DNA of 64,000 nucleotides from Thiothrix nivea DSM 5205 (GCF_000260135.1 NZ_JH651384.1:871693-935692), one strand, 5' to 3'. Positions 35,145 to 43,358 are shown, numbered from the stretch's first letter. The notes: generated from the letters alone by a model not told the origin. A program made the numbers and translations.

Positions 35145-36185
35145 ATAGATGCGGTTGGCAATGTGCAGTTGCGGCCTTACCCCAATCAGGCCGAGGTCGG
35201 CGACATATTCCACATCATCCATCGCCAAGGTGTCGGGGGTAACTTCGCCCGCCAGCAACGCACTGATGACGCCGTGAACCCGGGCTTCTTGCAACTTGTC
35301 GGAGAGTTGTGACAAGTGGGTGGTGCGGGACTGGATCAAACACTCGCGGGCGGCGCGGTAGCATTCCAGCGTGATTGGGGTACTGCGGTCGCGGGCGGCC
35401 TTGTCTTCCCAGGTCAGCTCATGACCGAAGGCATTGACCAGCCACGGTTGCCCACGGGTGTCCTCCCACAGTTCGGGGAAAATCTCCGGGGCGAACGCCT
35501 GCCCGGTTTCGGTAGTGTGCTGGGCGTACAGGGTTTCGATTTCGGTGCGGGTGAAACTGCCCATCACGAGGGATTTGGCCTTGACGTTGAAGGCGCTGCC
35601 GCCGGTGATGATTTCATGATGCGCGGTGTGGATGCGGTAATCGCGCACATCGCGCACACCGCACAGGATCACGCTCTGCACGAATGGTACGCCGGGGCGA
35701 CCAATATAGCCTTCACGCAACTGGCGCAGCAGCGAAATCAGGGTATCGCCAACCAGGGCATCCACTTCGTCGATCATCAGTACGATGGGTTTGGCGCTTT
35801 CGCGCGCCCAGCGGCTGAGCAGTTCCCGCAGGGTGGCGTGTTCCCCCAACTCCGGCCACAGTTCATCACGCCATGGTTTCAGGCGGTATTCCTGCAAGCG
35901 TGCCTCCGCTCCATACACCAGACTGCCGAGAATGGCCTTCATGCCTGCGGCAACATCATTGCGGGCGGATTGCGCTGATTCCACCCCCATGTACAGGGCA
36001 GTGTATTCGCCGGACTGGTTGAGCACGTCCATCATCGCCAGCAGGGTGGTGGTTTTGCCGGTCTGGCGCGGGGCGTGCAGGACGAAGAATTTTTTCGCCG
36101 CGATGAGGGCGCGGATGTCCTCGTCAACCAGTTTGTCGACGGGCAGCGTGGTGATTAACGCCCCCAGTTTACCTTTTTGTACCAT
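35115..36185 (-). CDS. AAA-like ATPase, apparently rearranged copy
   Basis: A 356-residue protein closely related to the partial gene at 1-448. Walker A is HAPRQTGKTTTLL and Walker B VLMIDEVDAL, followed by VILCGVRDVRDYRI and the GQPWLVNA segment typical of the family. Two oddities are visible. The first about 25 residues (MVQKGKLGALITTLP) replace the expected FNTTGPV-type start. The protein also ends at IANRIYRRCSLFFPF, where family members continue after IANPIY. The last codons lie in a dispersed repeat. The start is uncertain; an in-frame start at 36287 adds 34 residues. It may be a decaying gene. Confidence 0.65.
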   Translation of the reverse strand: MVQKGKLGALITTLPVDKLVDEDIRALIAAKKFFVLHAPRQTGKTTTLLAMMDVLNQSGEYTALYMGVESAQSARNDVAAGMKAILGSLVYGAEARLQEYRLKPWRDELWPELGEHATLRELLSRWARESAKPIVLMIDEVDALVGDTLISLLRQLREGYIGRPGVPFVQSVILCGVRDVRDYRIHTAHHEIITGGSAFNVKAKSLVMGSFTRTEIETLYAQHTTETGQAFAPEIFPELWEDTRGQPWLVNAFGHELTWEDKAARDRSTPITLECYRAARECLIQSRTTHLSQLSDKLQEARVHGVISALLAGEVTPDTLAMDDVEYVADLGLIGVRPQLHIANRIYRRCSLFFPF

Positions 36186-36361
36186 TTGGATGTGATTAAA
36201 ATGCAGCTTTTGCAGCAGCAGCGTATCCGCCAGGATGTAGAAAAGATTCTGCTTGTCATTGCAAATGAGAATATATATCATTAACAAAAATCACCCCCAC
36301 CTTGCGCAAGCCAAACCCCGTTAGCCAGCGTTTTTCCTCCCGACCACAAGAGGTAAACAGC

Positions 36362-37075
36362 ATGACGTATTTACACTCCATCAACCAGCCAAGGGATGCG
36401 GCATTGGCGGTGGATCAGGTCATCCGCAGCCGCCGCACGCGGAAAGTGCTGGGGCATCTGCACGCCCCCGCCCACATCCCGCACGGTTTCCGCGAACAGG
36501 TGGAAGAGGCCGTGCGCATTGCCGGTTGGGCACCGTTCCACTACCCCGCCAACCCAATCCACCAGCAGGACGGGCTGGATTCCTGCGTTCCCTGGCGGTT
36601 TTACGCGCTTGGGCAAGCGGAGTGCCTGACGCTTGCCCACTGCCTGCTGGAAGACGAAGACGGGTGTGTTGATGCCAGTTCCACCATCATCCGCATGTTG
36701 GCGGCTGCCGGTTCCGTAGTACTGGCCACCTGGCTGCCAGAACCTGACAACTCCCGCAAGGCGCAGCAAATGGATGAGGAACACCTCGCCGCCGCCGCTG
36801 CCGCCGTGCAAAACCTGCTGCTGGCGGGGGAAGCACGTGGCATCCAGACCTACTGGTCAAGCGGCGGGGTACTGGCTTCCAGCGAATGTTTCGACCTGTG
36901 CAACATTCCCCTTGCGCAGAAATTGCTGGGGGCGATTTTCATGTTCCCGCCACAAACCGACAGTAACATGGATAACATGGATGTCCACGAAGGTAAGCTA
37001 CGCAACCGGCGTGGCACGCCGGATAGCTGGCGTACCTGGGTTTCACTGGACAAGAAACAGGAGCAAGCCGCATGA
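36362..37075 (+). CDS. Nitroreductase-family protein
   Basis: A 237-residue FMN-dependent nitroreductase-like protein: RSRRTRKVL at the N-terminus, EEAVRIAGWAPFHYPANP for flavin binding, and AAAAAVQNLLLAGEARGIQTYWSSGG in the second half. The C-terminal RNRRGTPDSW is unusual. AGAGGT precedes the ATG at 36362. Its stop overlaps the start of the GCS2-type ligase gene (ATGA), so the two probably act in one pathway. The substrate is unknown. Confidence 0.82.
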   Translation: MTYLHSINQPRDAALAVDQVIRSRRTRKVLGHLHAPAHIPHGFREQVEEAVRIAGWAPFHYPANPIHQQDGLDSCVPWRFYALGQAECLTLAHCLLEDEDGCVDASSTIIRMLAAAGSVVLATWLPEPDNSRKAQQMDEEHLAAAAAAVQNLLLAGEARGIQTYWSSGGVLASSECFDLCNIPLAQKLLGAIFMFPPQTDSNMDNMDVHEGKLRNRRGTPDSWRTWVSLDKKQEQAA

Positions 37076-38145
37076 AGCCATTCCACTTTGGGATTGAACA
37101 CGAAGTCGCGTTTTACCGCGCTGATGGCAAATTCGCCGATTTCACCAACACCCGGTTTGAAGATTTCCAGCAAATCGTCGACCGCCTGCCGGAATACGCC
37201 AGCGATGCCGAACACTTGCGCAGCGGCGATGCCGGTATCCGCCGTAAACGCTGGTATATCGAGGGTTACGAACGTTTCAGCGCAGACGGGAAACTGCTGA
37301 CCTGCGTCCCCAAGGGCATCGAAATCCGCACCACCATCCACCCCGGCATCCAGGGCGTGCTGAACGAATTGCAGGACAGTTACCAACTGCTGGTGGACAT
37401 GGCGGGCCGCTACGGCTACCGCCCTGCCCCGGTCAGTTTCAACCCGCAGCAGGTACAATTCACCCCTGACCCGCCACTGAATGCATTCGAGCTGGAACAG
37501 CGCCGCAACGATACGCCGGAAGAACGCGACACCGCCCATATCCCGATGCTGACTTACGGGCCGGATCTGAGCCTTTCGCAAGCAGGCATGAGCAGCACCG
37601 CCATCGTCGACATTGCCAGCAAACTGACCTATTACAGCCCCTTCATCGTGCCATTCAGTTTCAGCTCACCGTTTTACGCGGGGGAAATCTGGTCAGGTTT
37701 GTCGATACGCACCTGGAAACGTACCGGCGCACGCCCGGCAGTGTTGGCATTCCCGCCTGACAGCGCCTGCCTGCTGCATTCCAACCCGACCCTGACCAAA
37801 GCGCCGCGCCACCCGGCGGAAGCGGGGCGGATCGAGTTCAAGGCGTTTGATTCCAGCGCTGATTTCAGCCTGTATGCCGCCCTGTTCGCCTTGCTCAAAG
37901 GCTTGGTGCTGGATGACAGCCTGCCGGGGCGGGCAATCGTGCCCAATGCCCACCAGCATCAGGTTGCCGCCATGCAGGGCTTTGATAATCCGCTGGTTTT
38001 CAAGTTTGCCTGGCAGGTGCTGTATGCGGCGGACAAGGCACTGGCGCAAGACCCCGACCACATCCTGCTGGAACCATTGTTCGACATGCTGCAAAGCAAG
38101 CGCACCCCGGCGCATCAATTGCTGGAAATGCGGCTGTGCGCCTGA
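37072..38145 (+). CDS. GCS2-type carboxylate-amine ligase
   Basis: A 357-residue protein of the glutamate-cysteine ligase superfamily. FGIEHEVAFYR at the start is the family's metal/ATP-binding FGIExE motif, KGIEIRTTIHPG and RIEFKAFDSS are further core segments. It should form an amide or peptide bond between a carboxylate and an amine using ATP. It is coupled to the nitroreductase gene. It does not look like GshA, and the product is not predictable. Confidence 0.75.
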   Translation: MKPFHFGIEHEVAFYRADGKFADFTNTRFEDFQQIVDRLPEYASDAEHLRSGDAGIRRKRWYIEGYERFSADGKLLTCVPKGIEIRTTIHPGIQGVLNELQDSYQLLVDMAGRYGYRPAPVSFNPQQVQFTPDPPLNAFELEQRRNDTPEERDTAHIPMLTYGPDLSLSQAGMSSTAIVDIASKLTYYSPFIVPFSFSSPFYAGEIWSGLSIRTWKRTGARPAVLAFPPDSACLLHSNPTLTKAPRHPAEAGRIEFKAFDSSADFSLYAALFALLKGLVLDDSLPGRAIVPNAHQHQVAAMQGFDNPLVFKFAWQVLYAADKALAQDPDHILLEPLFDMLQSKRTPAHQLLEMRLCA

Positions 38146-38234
38146 AGCTGATACCCAAACTGCTGGACGATAGTAGATTTTCTTGACCAATCTCAAAGCC
38201 ATCCCAGCGTTTTTCTGTAATCCTGCGGTCAAGT

Positions 38235-38249
38235 CGTGTAGCCTACACG
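38235..38249. promoter_or_regulatory. Perfect 15-bp palindrome before HMA/ATPase cluster
   Basis: CGTGTAG-C-CTACACG lies in the 230-bp gap between the ligase gene and the first HMA-like gene, 126 bp before the latter's start. It is a plausible operator for the downstream cluster. It does not resemble a Fur site. A second hairpin (GCGGAT/ATCCGC) lies at 38275-38302. Confidence 0.4.
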
Positions 38250-38375
38250 CAATTCTAAGCAAGCCACTCCCATTGCGGATAGCCAGCTTCATCATCATCC
38301 GCTGTTATGGAGTACGGCAATGTTGTTGGCTGGCATTACACCCGCATTACTGCAAATTCCCGTCAGGGGGAACGC

Positions 38376-38741
38376 ATGAGCGCCATCCCCCACCTCGGTT
38401 TCGACACCGCCGCCCTGCTGCGCCTGCGCCAGCACCTCAGCATTGTCCACCACATCCCCGGACGCATCCGCCTGCGCCTCGGCATGGCCTTGTGGCACAG
38501 CGGCGCACAACTCGACCGCAGCCAGTTGCAGCGCCTGCTGGACGGGCTGGAAGGCATCCGCGACGTGCGCCTCAACCCGGCGGTGGCTTCCGTGACCATC
38601 GAATACAACCCCAAACAGGTATCCCCCGACGACTGGGAAACCCTGATCCACGGCGACAGCACCGACGCCAGCAAGCTGCTGGACGAGTGGCTGAAGCGCC
38701 ACGCCCAGTTGTTACACGACACTTTCACGCATAAGGAGTAA
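38376..38741 (+). CDS. Small HMA2-like protein, candidate ferrosome component
   Basis: A 121-residue protein with a ferredoxin-like HMA2 fold: HHIPGRIRLRLG, then GLEGIRDVRLNPAVASVTIEYNP. It lacks the CxxC of copper chaperones. The same HxxPGRxR pattern opens the protein at 42476 and the N-terminal domain of the P-type ATPase at 40243 (HETPARLRVRL). CAGGGGG precedes the ATG at 38376. It is the first gene of a five-gene cluster ending with the ATPase. I infer a role in iron loading or compartment formation. Confidence 0.65.
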   Translation: MSAIPHLGFDTAALLRLRQHLSIVHHIPGRIRLRLGMALWHSGAQLDRSQLQRLLDGLEGIRDVRLNPAVASVTIEYNPKQVSPDDWETLIHGDSTDASKLLDEWLKRHAQLLHDTFTHKE

Positions 38742-38744
38742 GTG

Positions 38745-39410
38745 ATGAACGAACAAGCAATGCCTGACCCAGGCGGCAACCCCGACCAAGGCATGAAACC
38801 CGCCGATGCCGCTGGCATGATGGGTTCCACAGGCAACGGCGACATGCCCCAGGGACAGGGGCAAGGCCAGAGCCGCAAACAGGGCGGCATCCCGGAAGGC
38901 CAGCAAGCCATGTACCAGCAAGCCGCCGCGCAACAGGCTGCGCCGCAAATGCCCTACCCGCAACAGCCCATGCCGCAAATGCCTTACCCGCAGCAGCCGC
39001 AATGGCCCGGTTACGCCTATGCCGCCCAGCCGATGTACGCACAACCCGGCATGGGAATGGGCATGGGGCACATGCACGGCCAGCACGGCAGCCAGCCCCA
39101 CCAGCAGCAAGCCGCCCAACCCGGCAACGACCTGAACCAGATGGTACAGGACATGACCAGCGGCACGCCCGGCCTTGCCAGCCTCACCAAACTGATCGAC
39201 TTCAACGACAAGGATTTCTGGAAAGGCGCACTGGTTGGCGCTGCCGCCGTGCTGCTGTTCACCAATAGCGGCGTACAACGCGCCCTGTTCCGGGGGGCAG
39301 TCAAAACCCGCGACGCCGCCGAAGAAGGCGTGGAAAAGGTCAAGGAAGGCGTCAGCAAAGTGAAACAAAGCGTGAAACAAGCCGCCAGCCAGGAGAACGA
39401 TGATGAGTAA
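38745..39410 (+). CDS. Met/Gln/Pro-rich membrane protein, ferrosome-like cluster
   Basis: A 221-residue protein. Residues 1-140 are low-complexity, rich in Met, Gln, Pro, Gly and His, with repeated PQMPYPQQP and a GMGMGMGHMHGQHG tract that could bind metal. One hydrophobic helix follows (FWKGALVGAAAVLLFTN), then a charged amphipathic tail (AAEEGVEKVKEGVSKVKQSV). The same helix-plus-tail design occurs in the protein at 39812. AGGAG lies 7 bases before the ATG at 38745. I do not know a named family; the context suggests an organelle or scaffold membrane protein. Confidence 0.65.
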   Translation: MNEQAMPDPGGNPDQGMKPADAAGMMGSTGNGDMPQGQGQGQSRKQGGIPEGQQAMYQQAAAQQAAPQMPYPQQPMPQMPYPQQPQWPGYAYAAQPMYAQPGMGMGMGHMHGQHGSQPHQQQAAQPGNDLNQMVQDMTSGTPGLASLTKLIDFNDKDFWKGALVGAAAVLLFTNSGVQRALFRGAVKTRDAAEEGVEKVKEGVSKVKQSVKQAASQENDDE

Positions 39411-39780
39411 CCATTACCCCGTAGCGCAACAGCAGATGCAATACCCGCAGCCCGTGCATAACCCCGTGCCGACCTGTTCCCTCAGCGCACTCGCCAATAT
39501 GGCCATCGCCGGGGCGGTGATCGGTGGTTCCGCCGCTGCTGCCAAAAACCTGCGCCGCGTGCAGAAGGAAGAAATCCAGCCGCAGGCAGCCATGCTGGAC
39601 ACTGGCAAAACCGCCCTGTCCAGCGCCGTGGCGACCGCCGCCGCAACCGCCGCAGCCACCACCGTCGCTGGAGCCGTTTCCCATGCCGTGGCTGACCGGG
39701 GCATGTTGCGCCTGGCAGTGATGTTCGGGGTTGGCACGGCTGTCCTGTACGGCCTCAACCGTTGGACGGAAGACAAATAG
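39400..39780 (+). CDS. Small Ala-rich membrane protein, ferrosome-like cluster
   Basis: A 126-residue protein with a Gln/Pro-rich start (HYPVAQQQMQYPQPVHNP) and two or three Ala/Gly-rich hydrophobic segments (ANMAIAGAVIGGSAAAA, VATAAATAAATTVAGAV, LAVMFGVGTAVLYGL). The GxxxG-type spacing favours helix packing in the membrane. The start overlaps the preceding gene by 11 bp, with AGGAG upstream. Function is inferred only from its place in the cluster. Confidence 0.65.
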   Translation: MMSNHYPVAQQQMQYPQPVHNPVPTCSLSALANMAIAGAVIGGSAAAAKNLRRVQKEEIQPQAAMLDTGKTALSSAVATAAATAAATTVAGAVSHAVADRGMLRLAVMFGVGTAVLYGLNRWTEDK

Positions 39781-39811
39781 GCGCACCACCCACTTCTGAA
39801 GGAATTCGACC

Positions 39812-40231
39812 ATGGATCATCACAACCCAATGTACCCACCCCAGCCACAAGGGCAAGCGCAAACACCGGACGCCATGCAGCAACCCGCGCAAGGCATGGG
39901 GCAACAGCAAGCCTACGCCATGCAGCAGCCCATGCCGCAGGCTTACCCGCAACCCCCAGTCGCTTACGGCTACCCGGCTTACGCGCCGCACTACCAGCAG
40001 CAGGCCATACCCGCGCCTGCCCCGCAAGCCAGCTTCCTCAACGAACGTTTCGTCAAGGGTTTGCTGATTGGCGCAGCGGCGGCCTACATCCTCACCAACG
40101 AAAACGTGCAGCGCACCGCCATCAAGGGCGCGGTCAAGGCATGGAGCCTGCTGCAAGGCGGGGTGGAGGAACTGAAGGAACGCTTCCAGGACGCGGAAGC
40201 TGAAATCCGCGCCGAGGCCGGTAACGAATAA
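39812..40231 (+). CDS. Met/Gln/Pro-rich membrane protein, paralogue
   Basis: A 139-residue protein with the same plan as the one at 38745: an N-terminal Gln/Met/Pro/Tyr-rich stretch (QQPMPQAYPQPPVAYGYP), one helix RFVKGLLIGAAAAYILTN, then VQRTAIKGAVKAW and an acidic helical tail. The shared TN-xxVQR-xxxxGAVK segment shows the two are paralogues. AAGGAAT lies upstream of the ATG. Its stop is 11 bp before the P-type ATPase start. Confidence 0.65.
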   Translation: MDHHNPMYPPQPQGQAQTPDAMQQPAQGMGQQQAYAMQQPMPQAYPQPPVAYGYPAYAPHYQQQAIPAPAPQASFLNERFVKGLLIGAAAAYILTNENVQRTAIKGAVKAWSLLQGGVEELKERFQDAEAEIRAEAGNE

Positions 40232-40242
40232 GGACGCAAACG

Positions 40243-42381
40243 ATGGGCAACCCAGTAGTCTTGCCAGTGGTCTTGCACGAAACGCCCGCACGGTTGCGGG
40301 TACGCCTGCCTGCGGTGGCAGAGCGCGGTTTCAACCCGGTGTGGCTGGAATCCTGGCTGGAAGCGCAAGCAGGGGTCAGGGATGTGCACATCAACCGCAA
40401 AGCCGCCAGCGTGGCGGTGGATTTCGACCCGCAACGCACCGGGCGTGATGCCATCCTGCAACGGCTGGGCAGTTTCCGTCGCGAACAAGTGGCCGCCACA
40501 GCGGGTGAAGCCACCGAACTTGGCAGTGAATTTGCGCCGATGCTCAGCAGTGCCGCCACCCTCGCACTGATGCCGCTGCTGTCACCGCCACAGCGCCGCT
40601 TGCTGAGCCTCGCCAATGCCGCCCCCATCCTGCTCAACGGGGTGGACACCTTCATCAACGAAGGCGTGAAAATGGAAGTGCTGGACGCGCTCGCCATCGG
40701 CTTGGCGGGCTTCAAGGGTGAAGCCTACAGCGCCAGCATCACCACTTTCCTGCTGGCGTTGGGTGAATTCCTTGAACACCAGACCGAACGCAAGTCCGAC
40801 AAGCTGCTGCGCCGCCTGCTGCAACCTGAACCCGCCCCGGCATGGGTGGAACGCGACGGCGAACTGGTACAGGTTCCCGGCGATGAAGTCCAGGTCGGCG
40901 AAATCGTGGTGGTCGGCATTGGCGAAACCGTGCCGGTGGACGGGCGGGTGGTGGAAGGTGTCGCCCTGCTCAATCAGGCCGCCGTCACTGGCGAAGACCT
41001 GCCGGTGCGCAAGGAACAACGCCATCGCGTGGTGGCGGGCAGCGTGGTGGAAGAAGGCCGCATCCGTATCGAAGCCCAGCGGGTCGGTTCCGACACCACC
41101 ACGGCACGGGTCGCCAGTTTCATCCAGTCCTCGCTCGCCAACCGTTCCGACACCCAGCGCATGGCGGATGAACTCGCCGACAAGCGTGTGTGGTTCACCC
41201 TGCTCACCGGCGGGCTGGTGTATGCCCTCACCCGTGACCTGACCCGGCTGCAATCGGTGTTCCTGGTGGATTATTCCTGCGCCCTCAAGCTCGGCACGCC
41301 GATGGCGTTCAAGTCCGGCATGTACCGCGCCGCCACCCACGGCATCCTGATGCGCGGCGGCAGCGCCATTGAACATCTGGCGGAGGTGGACACCATTGTA
41401 TTCGACAAGACCGGCACGCTGACCCACAGCGAACTGGTCGTCACCGACGTGGTGGTGCTGGACAAATCCCATCTGGACGAAGACGCGCTGCTGGCGCTGG
41501 TGGCCTCCATCGAGGAACACGCCAGCCACCCGTTGGCGCAAGCGGTGGTCGATGCCGCCAAGGAACGCGACCTCCAACACATTACCCACGGCGAAATCGA
41601 CTATCTGGTGGCGCATGGCCTGTCCACCGATGTGGATGGCAAGCGCGTGGTGATCGGCAGCCGCCACTTTCTGGAAGAGCACCACCACATCCTGTTCGCC
41701 AAACACGAAACCGCCATTGACCGACTACAGGATGAAGGCAAGACCCTGCTGTACATCGGTGCGGCGGCGCAAGGGCGCAAAACGGCCAAACCCATCGGCA
41801 TTGTCGCCCTGCGTGACACCCTGCGGGCGGATGCGGTGTATGCCATCAACCGCCTGCGCAGCCTCGGCATTACCCAGGCGGTGATGATTACCGGCGACAA
41901 ACGCAGCAAGGCGGAAGCACTGGCGGCGGAACTGGGGCTGGATGCGGTACATGCAGAAGTCGCCCCGGAAGAAAAAGCCGCCATCATCCAGCAATTGCAG
42001 GCGCAAGGCCACAAGGTCGCGTTCGTTGGCGACGGCATCAACGACGGCCCGGCGCTGTCGGTGGCGGAAGTGGGCATCGCCATGCCACGCGGGGCGGATA
42101 TTGCCCGCGCCACTGCCGACATCGTGCTGATGGACGACCGCCTCGCCGCCGTGGCCGATGCCCGCGAACTGGCGGGGCGCACCATGCAACTGATCCGCAG
42201 CAATTTCAACATCGCCGTCGGGGTGAACACCGCCGTACTGGCAGGCGCGGTGCTGGGCAGGTTGTCGCCGGTGATGAGCGCCGTGCTGCACAATGGCACG
42301 ACCATTGGGGTGCTGTTAAGGGCATTGGTGGGGGTGGACATCGAAGGGCTGGCAGACGGCAAGCAAGTGAAACGGCGTTAA
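40243..42381 (+). CDS. P1B-6-like metal-transporting ATPase (FezB-like)
   Basis: A 712-residue heavy-metal P-type ATPase. Residues 1-80 form an HMA-like domain without CxxC. The actuator loop has AAVTGEDLP, the phosphorylation site is FDKTGTLTHSE (Asp388), the nucleotide domain has HASHPLA, and the hinge is VGDGINDGPAL. The membrane metal motif is YSC (344-346) with Pro353, so SCA replaces the CPC/SPC/TPC of copper, zinc and cobalt pumps. An SCA-type motif is what I recall for the P1B-6 subgroup, which includes the ferrosome ATPase FezB. Transport of ferrous iron into an internal compartment is inferred from motif and neighbours. Confidence 0.85.
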   Translation: MGNPVVLPVVLHETPARLRVRLPAVAERGFNPVWLESWLEAQAGVRDVHINRKAASVAVDFDPQRTGRDAILQRLGSFRREQVAATAGEATELGSEFAPMLSSAATLALMPLLSPPQRRLLSLANAAPILLNGVDTFINEGVKMEVLDALAIGLAGFKGEAYSASITTFLLALGEFLEHQTERKSDKLLRRLLQPEPAPAWVERDGELVQVPGDEVQVGEIVVVGIGETVPVDGRVVEGVALLNQAAVTGEDLPVRKEQRHRVVAGSVVEEGRIRIEAQRVGSDTTTARVASFIQSSLANRSDTQRMADELADKRVWFTLLTGGLVYALTRDLTRLQSVFLVDYSCALKLGTPMAFKSGMYRAATHGILMRGGSAIEHLAEVDTIVFDKTGTLTHSELVVTDVVVLDKSHLDEDALLALVASIEEHASHPLAQAVVDAAKERDLQHITHGEIDYLVAHGLSTDVDGKRVVIGSRHFLEEHHHILFAKHETAIDRLQDEGKTLLYIGAAAQGRKTAKPIGIVALRDTLRADAVYAINRLRSLGITQAVMITGDKRSKAEALAAELGLDAVHAEVAPEEKAAIIQQLQAQGHKVAFVGDGINDGPALSVAEVGIAMPRGADIARATADIVLMDDRLAAVADARELAGRTMQLIRSNFNIAVGVNTAVLAGAVLGRLSPVMSAVLHNGTTIGVLLRALVGVDIEGLADGKQVKRR

Positions 42382-42425
42382 ACCGTAGCCAAAGGCATAA
42401 CGGGATATGGCTTTTATTCATTACG

Positions 42426-42444
42426 AATGATAGTAATAATCATT
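42426..42444. promoter_or_regulatory. Fur box upstream of HMA-feo operon
   Basis: AATGATAGTAATAATCATT is a near-palindromic 19-mer closely matching the Fur consensus (GATAATGATAATCATTATC). It lies 32 bp before the start of the HMA-like gene that leads the feo operon, in the 94-bp gap after the P-type ATPase gene. Confidence 0.75.
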
Positions 42445-42475
42445 TGGCAAATAAGCAGCAAACGAGGACGCAACC

Positions 42476-42841
42476 ATGAACGCCATTGATTACATGCACC
42501 ATACCCCCGGACGCCTGCGCCTGAAAGGCCGTCATTTCAACTGCCACGGTGTCGCCGCCCGCCGCGCCGTCACCGCGCTGGAAGCCACCCCCGGCGTTGA
42601 AGAGGTCAGGTTCAACAAACATGCAGGCAGCCTGACCGTGCATTACGACCCGCAGCAACTGACGCAGGACGATTTGATCAACACGCTGGAAATCGCCGGG
42701 TGCATCCGCTCCCCCGCCGCTGTCCAGCAACACAAGCAGCCTGCCGCCTCCGGTGAAAAAGTATCGGGGCTGTTCGGCAAGGCATTGGTAGGCGCACTGG
42801 CGCAACGCACCGCCAGTCACCTGATAGGCAAACTATTGTAA
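42476..42841 (+). CDS. Small HMA2-like protein preceding feoA
   Basis: A 121-residue protein: HHTPGRLRLKGRHF opens an HMA2 fold, with GVEEVRFNKHAGSLTVHYDP as its second half. The C-terminal region (KVSGLFGKALVGALAQRTASHLIGKL) is amphipathic or weakly hydrophobic. It resembles the protein at 38376 and lacks a metal-binding CxxC. GAGGACG precedes the ATG. It is the first gene under the Fur box and probably links the ATPase cluster with the feo genes. Confidence 0.65.
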   Translation: MNAIDYMHHTPGRLRLKGRHFNCHGVAARRAVTALEATPGVEEVRFNKHAGSLTVHYDPQQLTQDDLINTLEIAGCIRSPAAVQQHKQPAASGEKVSGLFGKALVGALAQRTASHLIGKLL

Positions 42842-42861
42842 CGACAGGAAGAACACGACGC

Positions 42862-43131
42862 ATGGCAGAACAAGGCAGTTTCCCGCTAGGGATGGCAACA
42901 GAAGGGGCAACCGTCAGGATTGTGGCCTTGCGTGGCGGGGCGATGCTGGACAAGCGTGTCACCGAAATGGGGCTGAATGTCGGCAGTGAAATCACCGTGC
43001 GCCAGCGTCAAGGCGGCGGGCTGGTGGTGTCACGCGGGGAAACCCGCTTTGCCCTGGGTGGCGGCATGGCGCACAAAATCATGGTCGAGGCGGTAGAAGA
43101 ACCCCTCACCCCAACAGGAGATACGACATGA
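42862..43131 (+). CDS. feoA: FeoA-domain protein 1
   Basis: An 89-residue SH3-like FeoA protein: GATVRIVALRGGAMLDKRVTEMGL split over the first strands, then VGSEITVRQRQGGGLVV and a conserved LGGGMAHKIMVE. FeoA assists FeoB in ferrous iron uptake. Its stop overlaps the next start by 4 bases. Confidence 0.9.
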   Translation: MAEQGSFPLGMATEGATVRIVALRGGAMLDKRVTEMGLNVGSEITVRQRQGGGLVVSRGETRFALGGGMAHKIMVEAVEEPLTPTGDTT

Positions 43132-43358
43132 CACTCAAGGAATTACAGGTGGGCGACCGCGCCAGAATCAGCGGCTTCCTGCAAGGTGGCGGTGCTTACC
43201 GCCGTAAACTGCTGGCCATGGGCATTACCCCCGGCGCTGAAATCAGCATCACCCGCGTAGCGCCGATGGGCGACCCGGTGGAAATCCGCGTGCGCGGCTT
43301 CGCCATGAGCCTGCGCAAGGATGAAGCCGAAGTCCTGTCCGTGGAGAAGCTGCCATGA
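43128..43358 (+). CDS. feoA: FeoA-domain protein 2
   Basis: A 76-residue FeoA protein closer to the E. coli type: LQVGDRARISGF, YRRKLLAMGITPGAEI, RVAPMGDPVEIRVRGFAMSLRK. Its ends overlap both neighbours (ATGA). Two unequal feoA genes before feoB are common in sulfur-oxidising gammaproteobacteria. Confidence 0.95.
   Translation: MTLKELQVGDRARISGFLQGGGAYRRKLLAMGITPGAEISITRVAPMGDPVEIRVRGFAMSLRKDEAEVLSVEKLP

Noticed and set aside
38940-39000. DNA tandem repeat (PQMPYPQQP coding)
   Set aside because: The repetition is protein low complexity within a coding gene, not an independent DNA repeat.
38376-42841. Magnetosome island
   Set aside because: feoAB and membrane proteins occur in magnetosome loci, but no mamA, mamK, mamE or similar gene is present.
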